From assembly GCF_013407165.1 (NCBI RefSeq), contig NZ_CP026994.1:1516187-1580186 (forward strand): DNA of 64,000 nt, read 5' to 3'. The notes below the pieces were generated by a model that did not search any database, was not told where the DNA came from, and saw nothing but the letters and a program-made list of their open reading frames with translations. This stretch comes from Nitrosopumilus oxyclinae (GTDB lineage Archaea > Thermoproteota > Nitrososphaeria > Nitrososphaerales > Nitrosopumilaceae). Shown piece by piece: positions 22,176 through 30,822 of this stretch (the stretch's first letter is position 1; every line of letters starts with the position of its first letter). A program made the translations under genes and the position numbers.

Positions 22176-23222
22176 TTGGATATTACAGAAAAAGTAGATT
22201 TGATTCAAAGACCACCAACTGAAGAAATAGTGACACAAGAAGAATTAATTGAACTATTCAAAACTAATTCATCACCAAATCATTACATTGGTTTAGAAAT
22301 TTCTGGTTTCTTGCATCTTGGCAGTCTAATTAGTACAGGTTTTAAAATTAATGATTTCGTAAAAGCTGGTGTAAAATGTAAGATCTTTCTGGCCGATTGG
22401 CATACTCTGATAAATGACAAACTAGGTGGAGATTGGGAAACAATTGCAAAAGTTTCAAAATATTACCAAGATGCTTTCAAATTAGTTTGTCCTGATGCAG
22501 AAATAATTTTAGGATCTAAACTATATGAGGAAAAAACAGAATATTGGTCTGAGCTTGTAAAATTTACAAAACATATGTCAATTGCAAGAACAATGAGAAC
22601 TTTGACTATAATGGGTAGATCAGAGGACGACAAAAAAATTGATGTTGCAAAATTACTATATCCTGCAATGCAAGCAGTTGATATTCATTCTTTAGATGTA
22701 GATATTGCTCATGCTGGAATGGATCAAAGGAAAATCCACATGTTGGTTAGAGAAATATTTCCAAAAATGAAATGGAAAGTACCTGTTGCTGTTCATCATA
22801 AATTATTACCAGGACTTTCAAAACCTGCAGACTCTAGTGATGAGAAAATCGTAGGTAAAATGAGTAAATCTGATCCAAACTCAGGAGTGTTTATTCATAA
22901 TGCTGATGATGAAATAAGGAAAAAAATAAGCAAGGCATGGTGTGAAGAAGCAAATATTGAAAATAATCCATTATTAGAAATTTCAAAATCTGTAATATTT
23001 CATGAATTTAATGAAATGAATGTAGAGAGACCTGAAAAATTTGGTGGAAATGTATCATATATTAATTACAATCAACTGGAAAAAGATTTTGCAGAAAAGA
23101 AATTACATCCTGGAGATTTGAAACAAACAGTTGGAAATTATTTAGTCAAAGTAGTTTCTCCAATCAGAGAAAAATTGAATCTTAGTGAAGAATTGAATGA
23201 TGCAATTAAGAAAAGTTTTTAG
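22176..23222 (+). CDS. tyrS: Tyrosyl-tRNA synthetase (archaeal type)
   Basis: About 348 aa from the TTG at 22176 (MDITEKVDLIQRPPTEEIVT); the frame extends to a TTG at 22134, but CTTTATACG about 30 nt before 22176 favours the shorter form. Class I motifs are present: SGFLHLGSL (HIGH equivalent) and GKMSKSDPNSG (KMSKS). ADWHTLINDKLGG and the helical anticodon-binding end match archaeal TyrRS. It charges tRNA-Tyr. It converges on cbiH with a 4-bp overlap. Confidence 0.92.
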   Translation: MDITEKVDLIQRPPTEEIVTQEELIELFKTNSSPNHYIGLEISGFLHLGSLISTGFKINDFVKAGVKCKIFLADWHTLINDKLGGDWETIAKVSKYYQDAFKLVCPDAEIILGSKLYEEKTEYWSELVKFTKHMSIARTMRTLTIMGRSEDDKKIDVAKLLYPAMQAVDIHSLDVDIAHAGMDQRKIHMLVREIFPKMKWKVPVAVHHKLLPGLSKPADSSDEKIVGKMSKSDPNSGVFIHNADDEIRKKISKAWCEEANIENNPLLEISKSVIFHEFNEMNVERPEKFGGNVSYINYNQLEKDFAEKKLHPGDLKQTVGNYLVKVVSPIREKLNLSEELNDAIKKSF

Positions 23223-24013
23223 ACTTTAAGATTAGGATTTGTTTGTTCTTCTAAATTATATTTTGATTTGTAACCTCTTGGGTTGATCATTAAATCTTTG
23301 TAAGTATAAGTCGATGAATTTCCAACAATTACAGTACTAGTCATGCCTAGTTGATCTGAATGATTGGGTAAATTTTCTAAATCAGTCATTACAATAGATT
23401 CAGATTCTCTATATGCACTTTTGATAATTGCAACTGGTGTAGAAGGTTTTCTATATTTTAAAAGAACTTTTCTTGTATCTTGTAATTGATGAATTCTTTT
23501 TTTACTAGCAGGATTATAAATTACAATTACAAAGTCACCTTGAGCTGCTGCTTCAACTCTTTTTGAAATAACTTCCCATGGAACCAGTAAATCACTCATG
23601 CTAACAACTGCAAAATCAGTCATTAGAGGTGAGCCAATAATTGATGCGCATGAATTAAGTGCAGACACGCCAGGAACAATTTCCACTTGAAGATCATCTT
23701 TTGGATTCCAACCAGATTCAGCAAGTGTTTCATAGATTAATCCTGCCATTCCATAAATTCCTGGATCACCACTTGATACTAGTGAAACAATTTTTCCAGA
23801 TTTAGCAAGATCAATACATTGATGAGCTCTTTCAACTTCTTGTGTCATTGCATAACGATGAACAGTTTTTCCTTCAATAAGATCTTGTACTAAATTAACA
23901 TAAGTTTCATATCCAACAATTGTATTACTCTCACCAATCACTTCTTTTGCTCGAAATGTCATATGGTCATGATGGCCAGGTCCGACACCTACAATGTAGA
24001 GTTTACCAGTCAA
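23219..24013 (-). CDS. cbiH: Precorrin-3B/cobalt-precorrin-3 C17-methyltransferase
   Basis: A 264-aa tetrapyrrole methylase using SAM in corrin-ring synthesis. The family start GKLYIVGVGPGHHDHMTFRA, the VSLVSSGDPGIYGMAGLIYE block near 94-113 and VEIVPGVSALNSCASIIGSP are characteristic of CobJ/CbiH, including the GDPG loop for SAM. With bluB upstream it documents cobalamin biosynthesis; the rest of the pathway is outside the window. Confidence 0.9.
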   Translation of the reverse strand: MTGKLYIVGVGPGHHDHMTFRAKEVIGESNTIVGYETYVNLVQDLIEGKTVHRYAMTQEVERAHQCIDLAKSGKIVSLVSSGDPGIYGMAGLIYETLAESGWNPKDDLQVEIVPGVSALNSCASIIGSPLMTDFAVVSMSDLLVPWEVISKRVEAAAQGDFVIVIYNPASKKRIHQLQDTRKVLLKYRKPSTPVAIIKSAYRESESIVMTDLENLPNHSDQLGMTSTVIVGNSSTYTYKDLMINPRGYKSKYNLEEQTNPNLKV

Positions 24014-24058
24014 TTTTAAAAGAAATTTTTTATCAAGTAATTTATCCGTTTAGTGGAT

Positions 24059-25522
24059 CTATTGGAATGGATCAATAAATGGACAGTTTACTATATGATC
24101 ACTGTTAGTTGGTCTGGCAATACTAACTGAAAGTTTATCCTCTTTACTAAAAGAGTCAATATCAGACCTTGTTTCTAAAATTTTTGCAGATTTTTCATCA
24201 TTCCATTCAACTAGATAGATTCTCCACATAGGACTATAATTTGCATCTCCAAGTGATGCTCCAGCAATTCCTGCTTGGAATCCCAATGGGCCAGAACCAG
24301 TAATTCCATTTTTAAATTGGAACAAATCTACTGCGCCTGAATGAGTAATCAGATTTGCTGAACTAGGAGATGAGGCCACACCCATAGTTTCAGCAGGTCC
24401 TGATGGTGTTGCATCAGTTACAATATAGTAAATTGTTCTTCCATCAGGTCCCCAACCCCTATGAGCTACAAAAGTTACAGTCATTTCCTCTTTGTTAATT
24501 TCAGTAATTTGACCACCACTGTAAGACATTTCATCAGAAATTTCTTTGTCTGAACGAACTTTCATTTGTCCATCAGGCCAAATAATTTGAGGTGTATTCA
24601 GTACAATTCCTGTTTCATTAAATTTAACTCGACCACCTTCTTCAGCTGCAATTACATCTGCTGCAGATTTAAATTCAATTTCTTTTTGACCAACTTTCCA
24701 AGTAACTTCAACAATAGAATTTAGTGCACTGTATTCTGATTTTTGTGATGGTGTGCTAGAAAATACTTCGTTTTGGAATCCATATATTCCATTGCCCTTT
24801 ACTCCATTTTTAAAAACATATAATTTTTGAAGTGCTTTTTCTGGTACATCTGCAAGAACTGGTGCAAATTCTACATTCCATTCTTGTTTATCTGAAATAG
24901 TTTTTGCATAATTTTTATCACTACCATCAGTTATGATGTAATGGATTTGATTTCCTTCATAGATTCCTTTGTGCATTGGGATTGTGGCAGGGACATTTGT
25001 TCTTGAAAGTAAATATGATGATTCATCTTTTTCAAACTCAATTTTTTGCATTATTACATCAGTGGGTTGGCCTCTAATCCATCCGTCTAGACTAACAGTA
25101 GATGTAAATTTTTTGGAGTTTGGTGAATGCAATGCAAGCGCTGCTCCCGTAAACTCAAATGATCCTGAATTTTTTTGTAAATCAATTAATGATAAACCAT
25201 AGATTGTTTTTCCATCAACTGTCCATGTAGGTTGGCCTTTTGATTCTTGAGAACTAATTTCATGTAAAACTATAATCTGTACAGGCTCACTTGAGGTAAA
25301 TGTCATAGAACCGTCATAGATTGTTCCCTCATTTGGAGATAAAATCAATGCCAGTTGGTGATTTTCATGTCCTTGGCCAGGATCTTGGGATGATGTTATA
25401 GTTTCAGTGAAATGAATTTTCTTTCTAGAACCTGCATCAACTAGTTGATCAGATGATGATGATACAAAAATTATACCAATAGAAACAATTCCAATTATTA
25501 ACAAAGATTGAAGTTTATTCAA
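24059..25522 (-). CDS. Secreted protein with two related beta domains, function unknown
   Basis: A 487-aa exported protein with a signal peptide at residues 5-23 (LLIIGIVSIGIIFVSSSSD). Inside, two halves share a pattern: LYVFKNGVKGNGIYGFQNEV and LFQFKNGITGSGPLGFQAGI, each preceded by a YIITDGS/YIVTDAT strand, indicating internal duplication of a domain of about 100-150 residues. Another motif pair surrounds SLDGWIRGQP. No catalytic signature or C-terminal anchor is visible. Probably a periplasmic or surface protein of this lineage. Confidence 0.65.
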   Translation of the reverse strand: MNKLQSLLIIGIVSIGIIFVSSSSDQLVDAGSRKKIHFTETITSSQDPGQGHENHQLALILSPNEGTIYDGSMTFTSSEPVQIIVLHEISSQESKGQPTWTVDGKTIYGLSLIDLQKNSGSFEFTGAALALHSPNSKKFTSTVSLDGWIRGQPTDVIMQKIEFEKDESSYLLSRTNVPATIPMHKGIYEGNQIHYIITDGSDKNYAKTISDKQEWNVEFAPVLADVPEKALQKLYVFKNGVKGNGIYGFQNEVFSSTPSQKSEYSALNSIVEVTWKVGQKEIEFKSAADVIAAEEGGRVKFNETGIVLNTPQIIWPDGQMKVRSDKEISDEMSYSGGQITEINKEEMTVTFVAHRGWGPDGRTIYYIVTDATPSGPAETMGVASSPSSANLITHSGAVDLFQFKNGITGSGPLGFQAGIAGASLGDANYSPMWRIYLVEWNDEKSAKILETRSDIDSFSKEDKLSVSIARPTNSDHIVNCPFIDPFQ

Positions 25523-25560
25523 TAAATAATCTTGAGATTATTCCCTTAAATGATTTTGTC

Positions 25561-26964
25561 TTAATTGATTTTATCTAGTGCAAATTCATTGTGCAAAGCT
25601 CGTACAGCTGCATTTGTATCAGAATTTTTTACAACAAATGCAAGATTAAGTTCAGATGATCCTTGAGTAATCATGGATACGTTTACTTTGTTTTTCTCAA
25701 TTGCACCAAAAACTTTAGAGGCAACTCCAACAGTTCCTCTCATTCCTGAACCAATTAATGCAATTATTGCAACATCTGTAGTAATGTCTAATTTTTTGAT
25801 AATTTTTCCCAATAATTCCATCTCTAATGCACTAACTGCTTTATCAAGATCAGCATTTTTTACTACAATTGTAATGCTTGATTCAGATGGATTCTGTGAG
25901 ATCATCATTACGTTGATTCCAGCCTTTGCTAGCGTGGCAAATATTTTTGCTGCAGTACCTGGAGTTCCAACCATACTACCGCCTTGAACATCAATTAATC
26001 CATTATTTCGTACATTACTTACGCACTTTACTGTATTTTTTACAGCTGAAGAAGTTGATGCAGAAACTAGGGTTCCTTCATTTTTGATATTGAAGGAATT
26101 TCTAATCTTCATTGGGATTTTCTTTGTTATTAGAGGCTCAAATGTTCTTGGGTGTATCTGCTTTGCACCAAATAGAGCCATTTCAACTGCTTCAATGTAT
26201 GAAACTTCTTTGAGTAATTTTGCATTTTTTACAATTTTTGGATCTGCAGTCATTAGACCATCTACATCACTCATTAACCAAATCTCATCTGCTTTTATGC
26301 AGGAACCAACAATTGTTGCTGAATAATCAGAACCGCCTCTACCAAAGGTAGTAACATGACCATGTTGATCAGCACCAACAAATCCTCCAACAACCGGGAT
26401 TGTTTTCTTTGAAAATAAAGCATCTACAGTCTTTGATACTCTCAATCGTGTTGTATCAATGAGTGGTTTAGATTCACCAAAATTAGAATCAGTAACTATT
26501 CCCACTTCTTTGCCAGTGAGAGGAACTGATTTTTTTCCTGAATCAGTAATTGCTGATGAAACTAATTTTATTGATAACCTTTCTCCAAACGAAAATAGAT
26601 AATCCATTGTTCTTGGAGTAACTTCACCTAGTAACACCATTCCATCAATTAGGGCCACAAGTTCATCAAAGTCTTCATCATATTTTGAAAGTAATTTTTT
26701 TCTTATGTCAGATTTTTTGATCGTCTGTTTAGCTAATTGCTTATGTCTATTGGTAATTTTTGATGCAAGTTGTTCAGCTTTGGATTTATTTTCTTTTTTT
26801 ATTGATTCTGAAATTTCTATCAAATCATCTGTAGTTCCACTAGTTGCAGAACATACTACAACAATTTGGTTTTTCTTTGATAATTCATTAAGATGCTTAG
26901 CTACTGCTTGGATGTCTTTTGCGGCAGAAATTGATGTTCCACCATATTTTATTACAAGTCTCAA
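25561..26964 (-). CDS. lysC: Aspartate kinase
   Basis: A 467-aa enzyme phosphorylating L-aspartate for threonine/methionine/lysine synthesis. The amino-acid-kinase opening VIKYGGTSI is at residues 4-12, GRGGSDYSA near 211-219 is the nucleotide loop, and the MTADPKIV segment follows. The C-terminal third has two ACT-type regulatory repeats (INVMMISQNPSESSITIVV and VNVSMITQGSSELNLAFVV), so feedback inhibition is likely. It is monofunctional: no homoserine dehydrogenase domain is fused. Confidence 0.95.
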   Translation of the reverse strand: MRLVIKYGGTSISAAKDIQAVAKHLNELSKKNQIVVVCSATSGTTDDLIEISESIKKENKSKAEQLASKITNRHKQLAKQTIKKSDIRKKLLSKYDEDFDELVALIDGMVLLGEVTPRTMDYLFSFGERLSIKLVSSAITDSGKKSVPLTGKEVGIVTDSNFGESKPLIDTTRLRVSKTVDALFSKKTIPVVGGFVGADQHGHVTTFGRGGSDYSATIVGSCIKADEIWLMSDVDGLMTADPKIVKNAKLLKEVSYIEAVEMALFGAKQIHPRTFEPLITKKIPMKIRNSFNIKNEGTLVSASTSSAVKNTVKCVSNVRNNGLIDVQGGSMVGTPGTAAKIFATLAKAGINVMMISQNPSESSITIVVKNADLDKAVSALEMELLGKIIKKLDITTDVAIIALIGSGMRGTVGVASKVFGAIEKNKVNVSMITQGSSELNLAFVVKNSDTNAAVRALHNEFALDKIN

Positions 26965-26999
26965 TTCAAAATACCTGAACTAGTTAATCTTTAAATGCT

Positions 27000-27746
27000 T
27001 TAACTTTCGACGCGTGGAGCGAGGTAAAAGTGAATTCTACCGATATTTGCTACTTTAAATTCAATTCTAAGAGGCTTTGCGCTTGAAAACTCACATGTAA
27101 TTGAGCCTGCATTGGAACCTACTGCTTTGACTACAGGATTTAGATATTCAAGACTGTATGTACCAACACTGTCCTCTTTTGAAGAAATTTCTTCAATTTC
27201 TTTATCATCTTTGTCAAGTTCAATTACAACTTCACCAGAATCACCTTTTCCAGAAAAGTCCCCTTTTGAATCAGATGTTTGGATAGTAAGATAATCAGAT
27301 ACAACCTGTACATCACCAAGAATTTTGTCAAACTTTGATGAGGTTAAAACAATTTTTGAGTCATAAGGGATTTTTGGTAATGGAGTATCAGTTGCAGAAC
27401 TTTCAATTAATCGCATTTTGTATTTTTTATTTTTTCCAACTGTTACAAGTAACATGTTTTGTTCAGAGATACTGATCTCAATGCTATCTTTTTTATCTGC
27501 TCTTTTGATAAGTTTTGAAAATTCATCTATTCTTACACCAAATTTAATATCACTATCACATTCATATTTTTCAAATGCAGAATTTGGCCATGAGATATCT
27601 ATCAAAGCTACATGTGATGGATCCATTCCTCTAAAAGTAATTCCTTCTGCTGTTGCAACAAAAGTTGCTTCCTCAACAAGTGTAGATATTGCAGAAATGA
27701 TAGCTTTTAGATCATCAGATCCACTTGTTTTTGCACCAAAAGTCAA
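27000..27746 (-). CDS. pcn: DNA polymerase sliding clamp (PCNA)
   Basis: A 248-aa clamp protein. The PCNA pattern is visible: FRGMDPSHVALIDISWPN at about residues 38-55, a central region ending at the interdomain linker, and YSLEYLNPVVKAVG near 196-209, with IEFKVANIGRIHFYLAPRV at the end. It should form a trimeric ring as processivity factor for the replicative polymerase (PolD large subunit at 62607-64000). It heads a cluster with TFS and RpoL in the same orientation. Confidence 0.95.
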   Translation of the reverse strand: MTFGAKTSGSDDLKAIISAISTLVEEATFVATAEGITFRGMDPSHVALIDISWPNSAFEKYECDSDIKFGVRIDEFSKLIKRADKKDSIEISISEQNMLLVTVGKNKKYKMRLIESSATDTPLPKIPYDSKIVLTSSKFDKILGDVQVVSDYLTIQTSDSKGDFSGKGDSGEVVIELDKDDKEIEEISSKEDSVGTYSLEYLNPVVKAVGSNAGSITCEFSSAKPLRIEFKVANIGRIHFYLAPRVES

Positions 27747-27780
27747 ATCAATTTTCTTCCCTTTATGTTCCAGTTAAACC

Positions 27781-28098
27781 TTATGTGTAATCACGCCAGG
27801 TGTATTTGCATTTTTGACAACGATAGAATCTTGTTGTAGGTTCATCTGCACTTCTAGTTTGGAACATCCAACCAACTGCTTCATCATGTCCACATTTTTC
27901 ACAGTCTATCTTGACAGTTGGATTAGATTCTTCGCCTTCATCTCCTTCAAAAGCAAGTAATGAGAAATCTGGTTCTTCTTCAGCAGCAATTTTTTTTGTT
28001 GGTTTAGCTTTTTCTCCATCAGTATAACCACATTTAGAACATTGGAGGCCGGATCCACTATTTTTTAATTTGACCTCACATTTGGGGCAAAACTTCAA
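27781..28098 (-). CDS. tfs: Transcription factor S (TFIIS/RpoM-like)
   Basis: A 105-aa two-zinc-ribbon protein. The N-terminal ribbon is CPKCEVKL...CSKCGYTDG (residues 4-27). The C-terminal ribbon is CEKCGHDEAVGWMFQTRSAD with RCQKCKYTWRDY. The acidic pair that stimulates RNA cleavage (RSADEP, D-E) is present, so it should rescue backtracked RNA polymerase. It starts 1 nt after rpoL ends and lies upstream of pcn. Confidence 0.93.
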   Translation of the reverse strand: MKFCPKCEVKLKNSGSGLQCSKCGYTDGEKAKPTKKIAAEEEPDFSLLAFEGDEGEESNPTVKIDCEKCGHDEAVGWMFQTRSADEPTTRFYRCQKCKYTWRDYT

Positions 28099-28099
28099 T

Positions 28100-28378
28100 C
28101 TAATTTACCTTAATTTGAGAATGGAATAGTTGGTTGAATTCTTGAGCCATTTTGATGGCTGAATCTGTTGCTTTTTTAATTTCACCAAGTGGTTTTGAAC
28201 TAGAATTAACTCTCATCCAACATTCATTGGTAAGAGGATGCTTTACAATAACTCCTGCAAAATCAGTAGAAGATGCTTTTAGCAGTTCATGTTGAATTAT
28301 GTATAAAATTCCAATATCAGTTTCAGTAATTGAAAGGCTGATCTCTTTAGGCTCAGAACTGATCACTTGTGCATTCAT
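28100..28378 (-). CDS. rpoL: DNA-directed RNA polymerase subunit L (Rpo11)
   Basis: A 92-aa subunit of the D-L assembly platform. The alpha-like motif appears as DIGILYIIQHELLKASSTDF then AGVIVKHPLTNECWMRVNSS, matching the HTLxN-type pattern of Rpo11 in degenerate form. It is directly followed by tfs with a 1-nt gap, giving a transcription-factor pair. Start at ATG 28378. Confidence 0.88.
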   Translation of the reverse strand: MNAQVISSEPKEISLSITETDIGILYIIQHELLKASSTDFAGVIVKHPLTNECWMRVNSSSKPLGEIKKATDSAIKMAQEFNQLFHSQIKVN

Positions 28379-28429
28379 GTATTCAGAAAAAGCACATATT
28401 GCGGATATAAATCATTATGAGCGGTAACA

Positions 28430-28966
28430 ATGGGAGAAAGCAAGATTTCAGTAATAGAATTAGTAAAATCCAAGGATGAGTACTCATCTGAGGAAAATAT
28501 CGAGATAAATGTCCAATTTTCAGTCGAGGGAGACATTAGAAATGCCTTCAATGAGGCAAACTGGACTAAAGCCTACAACAATAACGATGTCTCTTTCAAA
28601 ATGAAACATGGCATAAAATTGACATCTGGAGGACTAAGAAAGAAGGAGTTAGGACGGACCATTGATAGTTATAGAAAGGCATCAATATTTTGGACTCGAA
28701 ATCCAAAACTAGTCAATCCAATGAAAGACAGACGAATTTGGGTACAGATAGCCAAAAATTTTGAACCATTTATCAGATTATCAGAAGAGGAAGTCAGACA
28801 GGAATTATTTGACTTTAATGAAAAATTTGTATTCAAAGCATCAGACTTGGGTAAAGGAAAACACAAGATTGGAGCAGAAGCTTTTGCATCTTGGCAGAAA
28901 CATGACTTTACAGAAACTGGAAATGTCAAAAACAGCTCAAGTGAAATTGAAATTACAATCAATTAG
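28430..28966 (+). CDS. Protein of unknown function, first gene of a three-cistron unit
   Basis: A 178-aa soluble protein, mostly beta with short helices (NIEINVQFSVEGDIRNAF near 24-41; the C-terminal SSEIEITIN strand). No signal peptide, metal cluster or enzyme motif is seen. It starts opposite the rpoL promoter and is followed after 31 nt by two tandem paralogous miniproteins, so the three may act together. Composition is slightly richer in G/C than neighbours. Confidence 0.55.
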   Translation: MGESKISVIELVKSKDEYSSEENIEINVQFSVEGDIRNAFNEANWTKAYNNNDVSFKMKHGIKLTSGGLRKKELGRTIDSYRKASIFWTRNPKLVNPMKDRRIWVQIAKNFEPFIRLSEEEVRQELFDFNEKFVFKASDLGKGKHKIGAEAFASWQKHDFTETGNVKNSSSEIEITIN

Positions 28967-28997
28967 GGATATAAGGAACTTTTTTGGGTAATAATTA

Positions 28998-29150
28998 ATG
29001 GCAAAATACGATGGTCTGTTAGGACAACCAATACTTGAAGTTGAAGAACCTGATAAGGAAGGTGGAATTACCTTTATCTTCAAAGACAACAGGTTTATGT
29101 TCATAAAAGCAGTTGATGGAAAAATTGAGACCGTATCAATTCCAGAATAG
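28998..29150 (+). CDS. 50-aa beta-hairpin miniprotein (paralog A)
   Basis: ATG 28998 to TAG 29150, opening MAKYDGLLGQPILEVEEPDK. The core VEEPDKEGGITFIFKDNRFM and then IKAVDGKIETV is shared in pattern with the next ORF: VExPDxxGGxTxxF...IKxVDGK. The conserved spacing across two adjacent short ORFs is strong support that both are translated. Probably a small beta-sheet domain. Function unknown. Confidence 0.7.
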   Translation: MAKYDGLLGQPILEVEEPDKEGGITFIFKDNRFMFIKAVDGKIETVSIPE

Positions 29151-29160
29151 GTGAATGTGA

Positions 29161-29307
29161 ATGGAAAAATTTGACGCAATCAAAATGTTAGAACTTGTTA
29201 AAGTAGAAGATCCTGATGCAGACGGTGGAATGACTTTGTTTTTTCAAGAAGAGAAAACCTTGAAAATTAAAGTTGTAGATGGAAAATTAGTTTCTGAATT
29301 TGTTTAA
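29161..29307 (+). CDS. 48-aa beta-hairpin miniprotein (paralog B)
   Basis: ATG 29161 to TAA 29307, opening MEKFDAIKMLELVKVEDPDA, then GGMTLFFQEEKTLKIKVVDG. It is paralogous to the ORF just upstream. An AGGTGA sequence at 29149-29154 overlaps the previous stop and lies about 7 nt before the ATG, a plausible Shine-Dalgarno site for an internal cistron. It ends 1 nt from the convergent phosphatase gene. Confidence 0.7.
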   Translation: MEKFDAIKMLELVKVEDPDADGGMTLFFQEEKTLKIKVVDGKLVSEFV

Positions 29308-29308
29308 A

Positions 29309-29803
29309 CTAATTTCTTACATGTTTTTCATAAAATCCGATAGCTAATTCTTGTACTTCAGATTGGATTGAACCTGGTCTTTCGTCTCGAATTTTTTTAA
29401 TTGCATTCTTGGCTGAAAAATTTTTGTATTTTATAAAATAACAAGCAAGTATTGTTCCAGCTCTTCCCATTCCGGCGGCACAATGAACCATTACTGATTG
29501 ATCATTTTTAATTTGTTCATGAATGAAATCAACTGCTGAATCTATTCTGTCCATATCAGGAGCAGTCAAATCAGGAGTTGGGACATGCAGATATCCAATA
29601 TTTTTAACCCAGTCATCTGGTAATGATTGCTCAGTCATAGTTACAATTGATTTAACACCTTGATTTAGAAGCCAATCAAATTCATCCAAACTTGTCGGAA
29701 TACCTGAGCCTGCTAATTTTTCTTCAATTAACCAAGAAAAGTTTGTAGGTTTTTTTGTAATTTTACCATGAACCTTTCTCCAAATATTACCAGGTTTACT
29801 CAT
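29309..29803 (-). CDS. Dual-specificity-type protein phosphatase
   Basis: A 164-aa cysteine phosphatase. The active-site loop VHCAAGMGRAG has Cys108 and Arg114 (CX5R), and the general-acid aspartate is probably Asp78 in PTPDLTAPD. Length and layout fit small archaeal DSP/atypical phosphatases. It could remove phosphate from Ser/Thr/Tyr or from RNA 5' ends or lipids in relatives. It lies about 30 nt after the cyclase-family gene, and the two are probably co-transcribed. Confidence 0.87.
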   Translation of the reverse strand: MSKPGNIWRKVHGKITKKPTNFSWLIEEKLAGSGIPTSLDEFDWLLNQGVKSIVTMTEQSLPDDWVKNIGYLHVPTPDLTAPDMDRIDSAVDFIHEQIKNDQSVMVHCAAGMGRAGTILACYFIKYKNFSAKNAIKKIRDERPGSIQSEVQELAIGFYEKHVRN

Positions 29804-29835
29804 GTTAAATTCATGATTACTCTGTATTTTTAGTA

Positions 29836-30504
29836 TTACGTAGTGTAATCATGAGCTACTGCACGGACAGGGGAACCTGTAGCATCTTTTAGCTTTAATG
29901 GAAGAATTGTAAAATTAAATTCCAAAGTTCGTATTTTATTCATATTTGCTAAATTTTCTACTATCAAAATATTATTTTTAGACAATATGTGATGTACAGA
30001 AAATGATTCATCTTTTCCAAGATCTATACTTGGGGAATCAATACCTACTAAATTGATTTTTTTGGATGCAAGATACTTTGCAGATGATGCATCTAATCCA
30101 GGATTTTCAGTGAAATAATTATTTTTTTTCAGATTTTTTTGCCAGTCTGTAAAGAAAAAAACAGAAGAATGGTTTGGGATATTACCGTTCTTTTTTTCAA
30201 ATGATGTGATATCGGATTTGGTAATTGGGGTATTCTTTGATTTTTTGAGTTTGATTAGAATTGCTTTTCCAAAGAGTCTATCAAGTGGAATTTGGTGAAT
30301 TTTTAGTCCATTTTTGACAAAATGATAAGGTGCATCCAGATGTGTTCCTGTATGTGAACTTAGGAATAATAATTCAAGATTATATCCATCATGATCTATA
30401 TCTGACCAATCAATGAATTGGGGAGTTGGAGATCCAGGGAAACTTGGAATGGATTCTGATATTGTAAGTGACAAATCTATTGGTTTCACATCATCAAGAC
30501 GCAT
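29836..30504 (-). CDS. Cyclase-family metal hydrolase (kynurenine formamidase-like)
   Basis: A 222-aa protein of the cyclase/arylformamidase fold. The metal-binding signature SSHTGTHLDAPYHF is at residues 49-62 (His51, His55, Asp57, His61), and GIDSPSIDL near 155-163 is the second conserved block. Members hydrolyse N-formylkynurenine or other formamides; the actual substrate is unknown as no tryptophan-catabolic neighbours are present. It is divergent from the RAM-domain gene. Confidence 0.82.
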   Translation of the reverse strand: MRLDDVKPIDLSLTISESIPSFPGSPTPQFIDWSDIDHDGYNLELLFLSSHTGTHLDAPYHFVKNGLKIHQIPLDRLFGKAILIKLKKSKNTPITKSDITSFEKKNGNIPNHSSVFFFTDWQKNLKKNNYFTENPGLDASSAKYLASKKINLVGIDSPSIDLGKDESFSVHHILSKNNILIVENLANMNKIRTLEFNFTILPLKLKDATGSPVRAVAHDYTT

Positions 30505-30549
30505 TAGTGATTTATCAATTTTGAAGAATGAAAGGTTAAATACGGTCTG

Positions 30550-30822
30550 ATGAAAAAAGCCCTTGTGCCTACAGCGTATGTTCTATTAAATTCTGATTTA
30601 GGATCAGATGAAACAATCATCAACGAAGTAAAACAAATTCTTACAAAAGAGGATGTAAAGTATGAGGTTCAAGGCGTATACGGCGTATACGATATTGTCC
30701 TAAAATTAACTTCTGATGATGCTGAAAAATTACGTGCAATTATTACCAACAAAGTTAGAAAAATTAGTAAAGTTCAATCTACACTAACAATGATGGTAAT
30801 AGAAGAACAAGAAAGCCTATAA
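30550..30822 (+). CDS. Stand-alone Lrp/AsnC ligand-binding (RAM) domain protein
   Basis: A 90-aa protein matching the effector-binding domain of Lrp/AsnC regulators without the DNA-binding part. AYVLLNSDLGSDETIINEVK opens the alpha/beta fold, VQGVYGVYDIVLKLTSDD is the conserved core (about 39-56), and TLTMMVIEE the last strand. It may bind amino acids and hetero-oligomerise with HTH-containing Lrp proteins. It overlaps the convergent aminotransferase gene by 6 bp. Confidence 0.85.
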   Translation: MKKALVPTAYVLLNSDLGSDETIINEVKQILTKEDVKYEVQGVYGVYDIVLKLTSDDAEKLRAIITNKVRKISKVQSTLTMMVIEEQESL

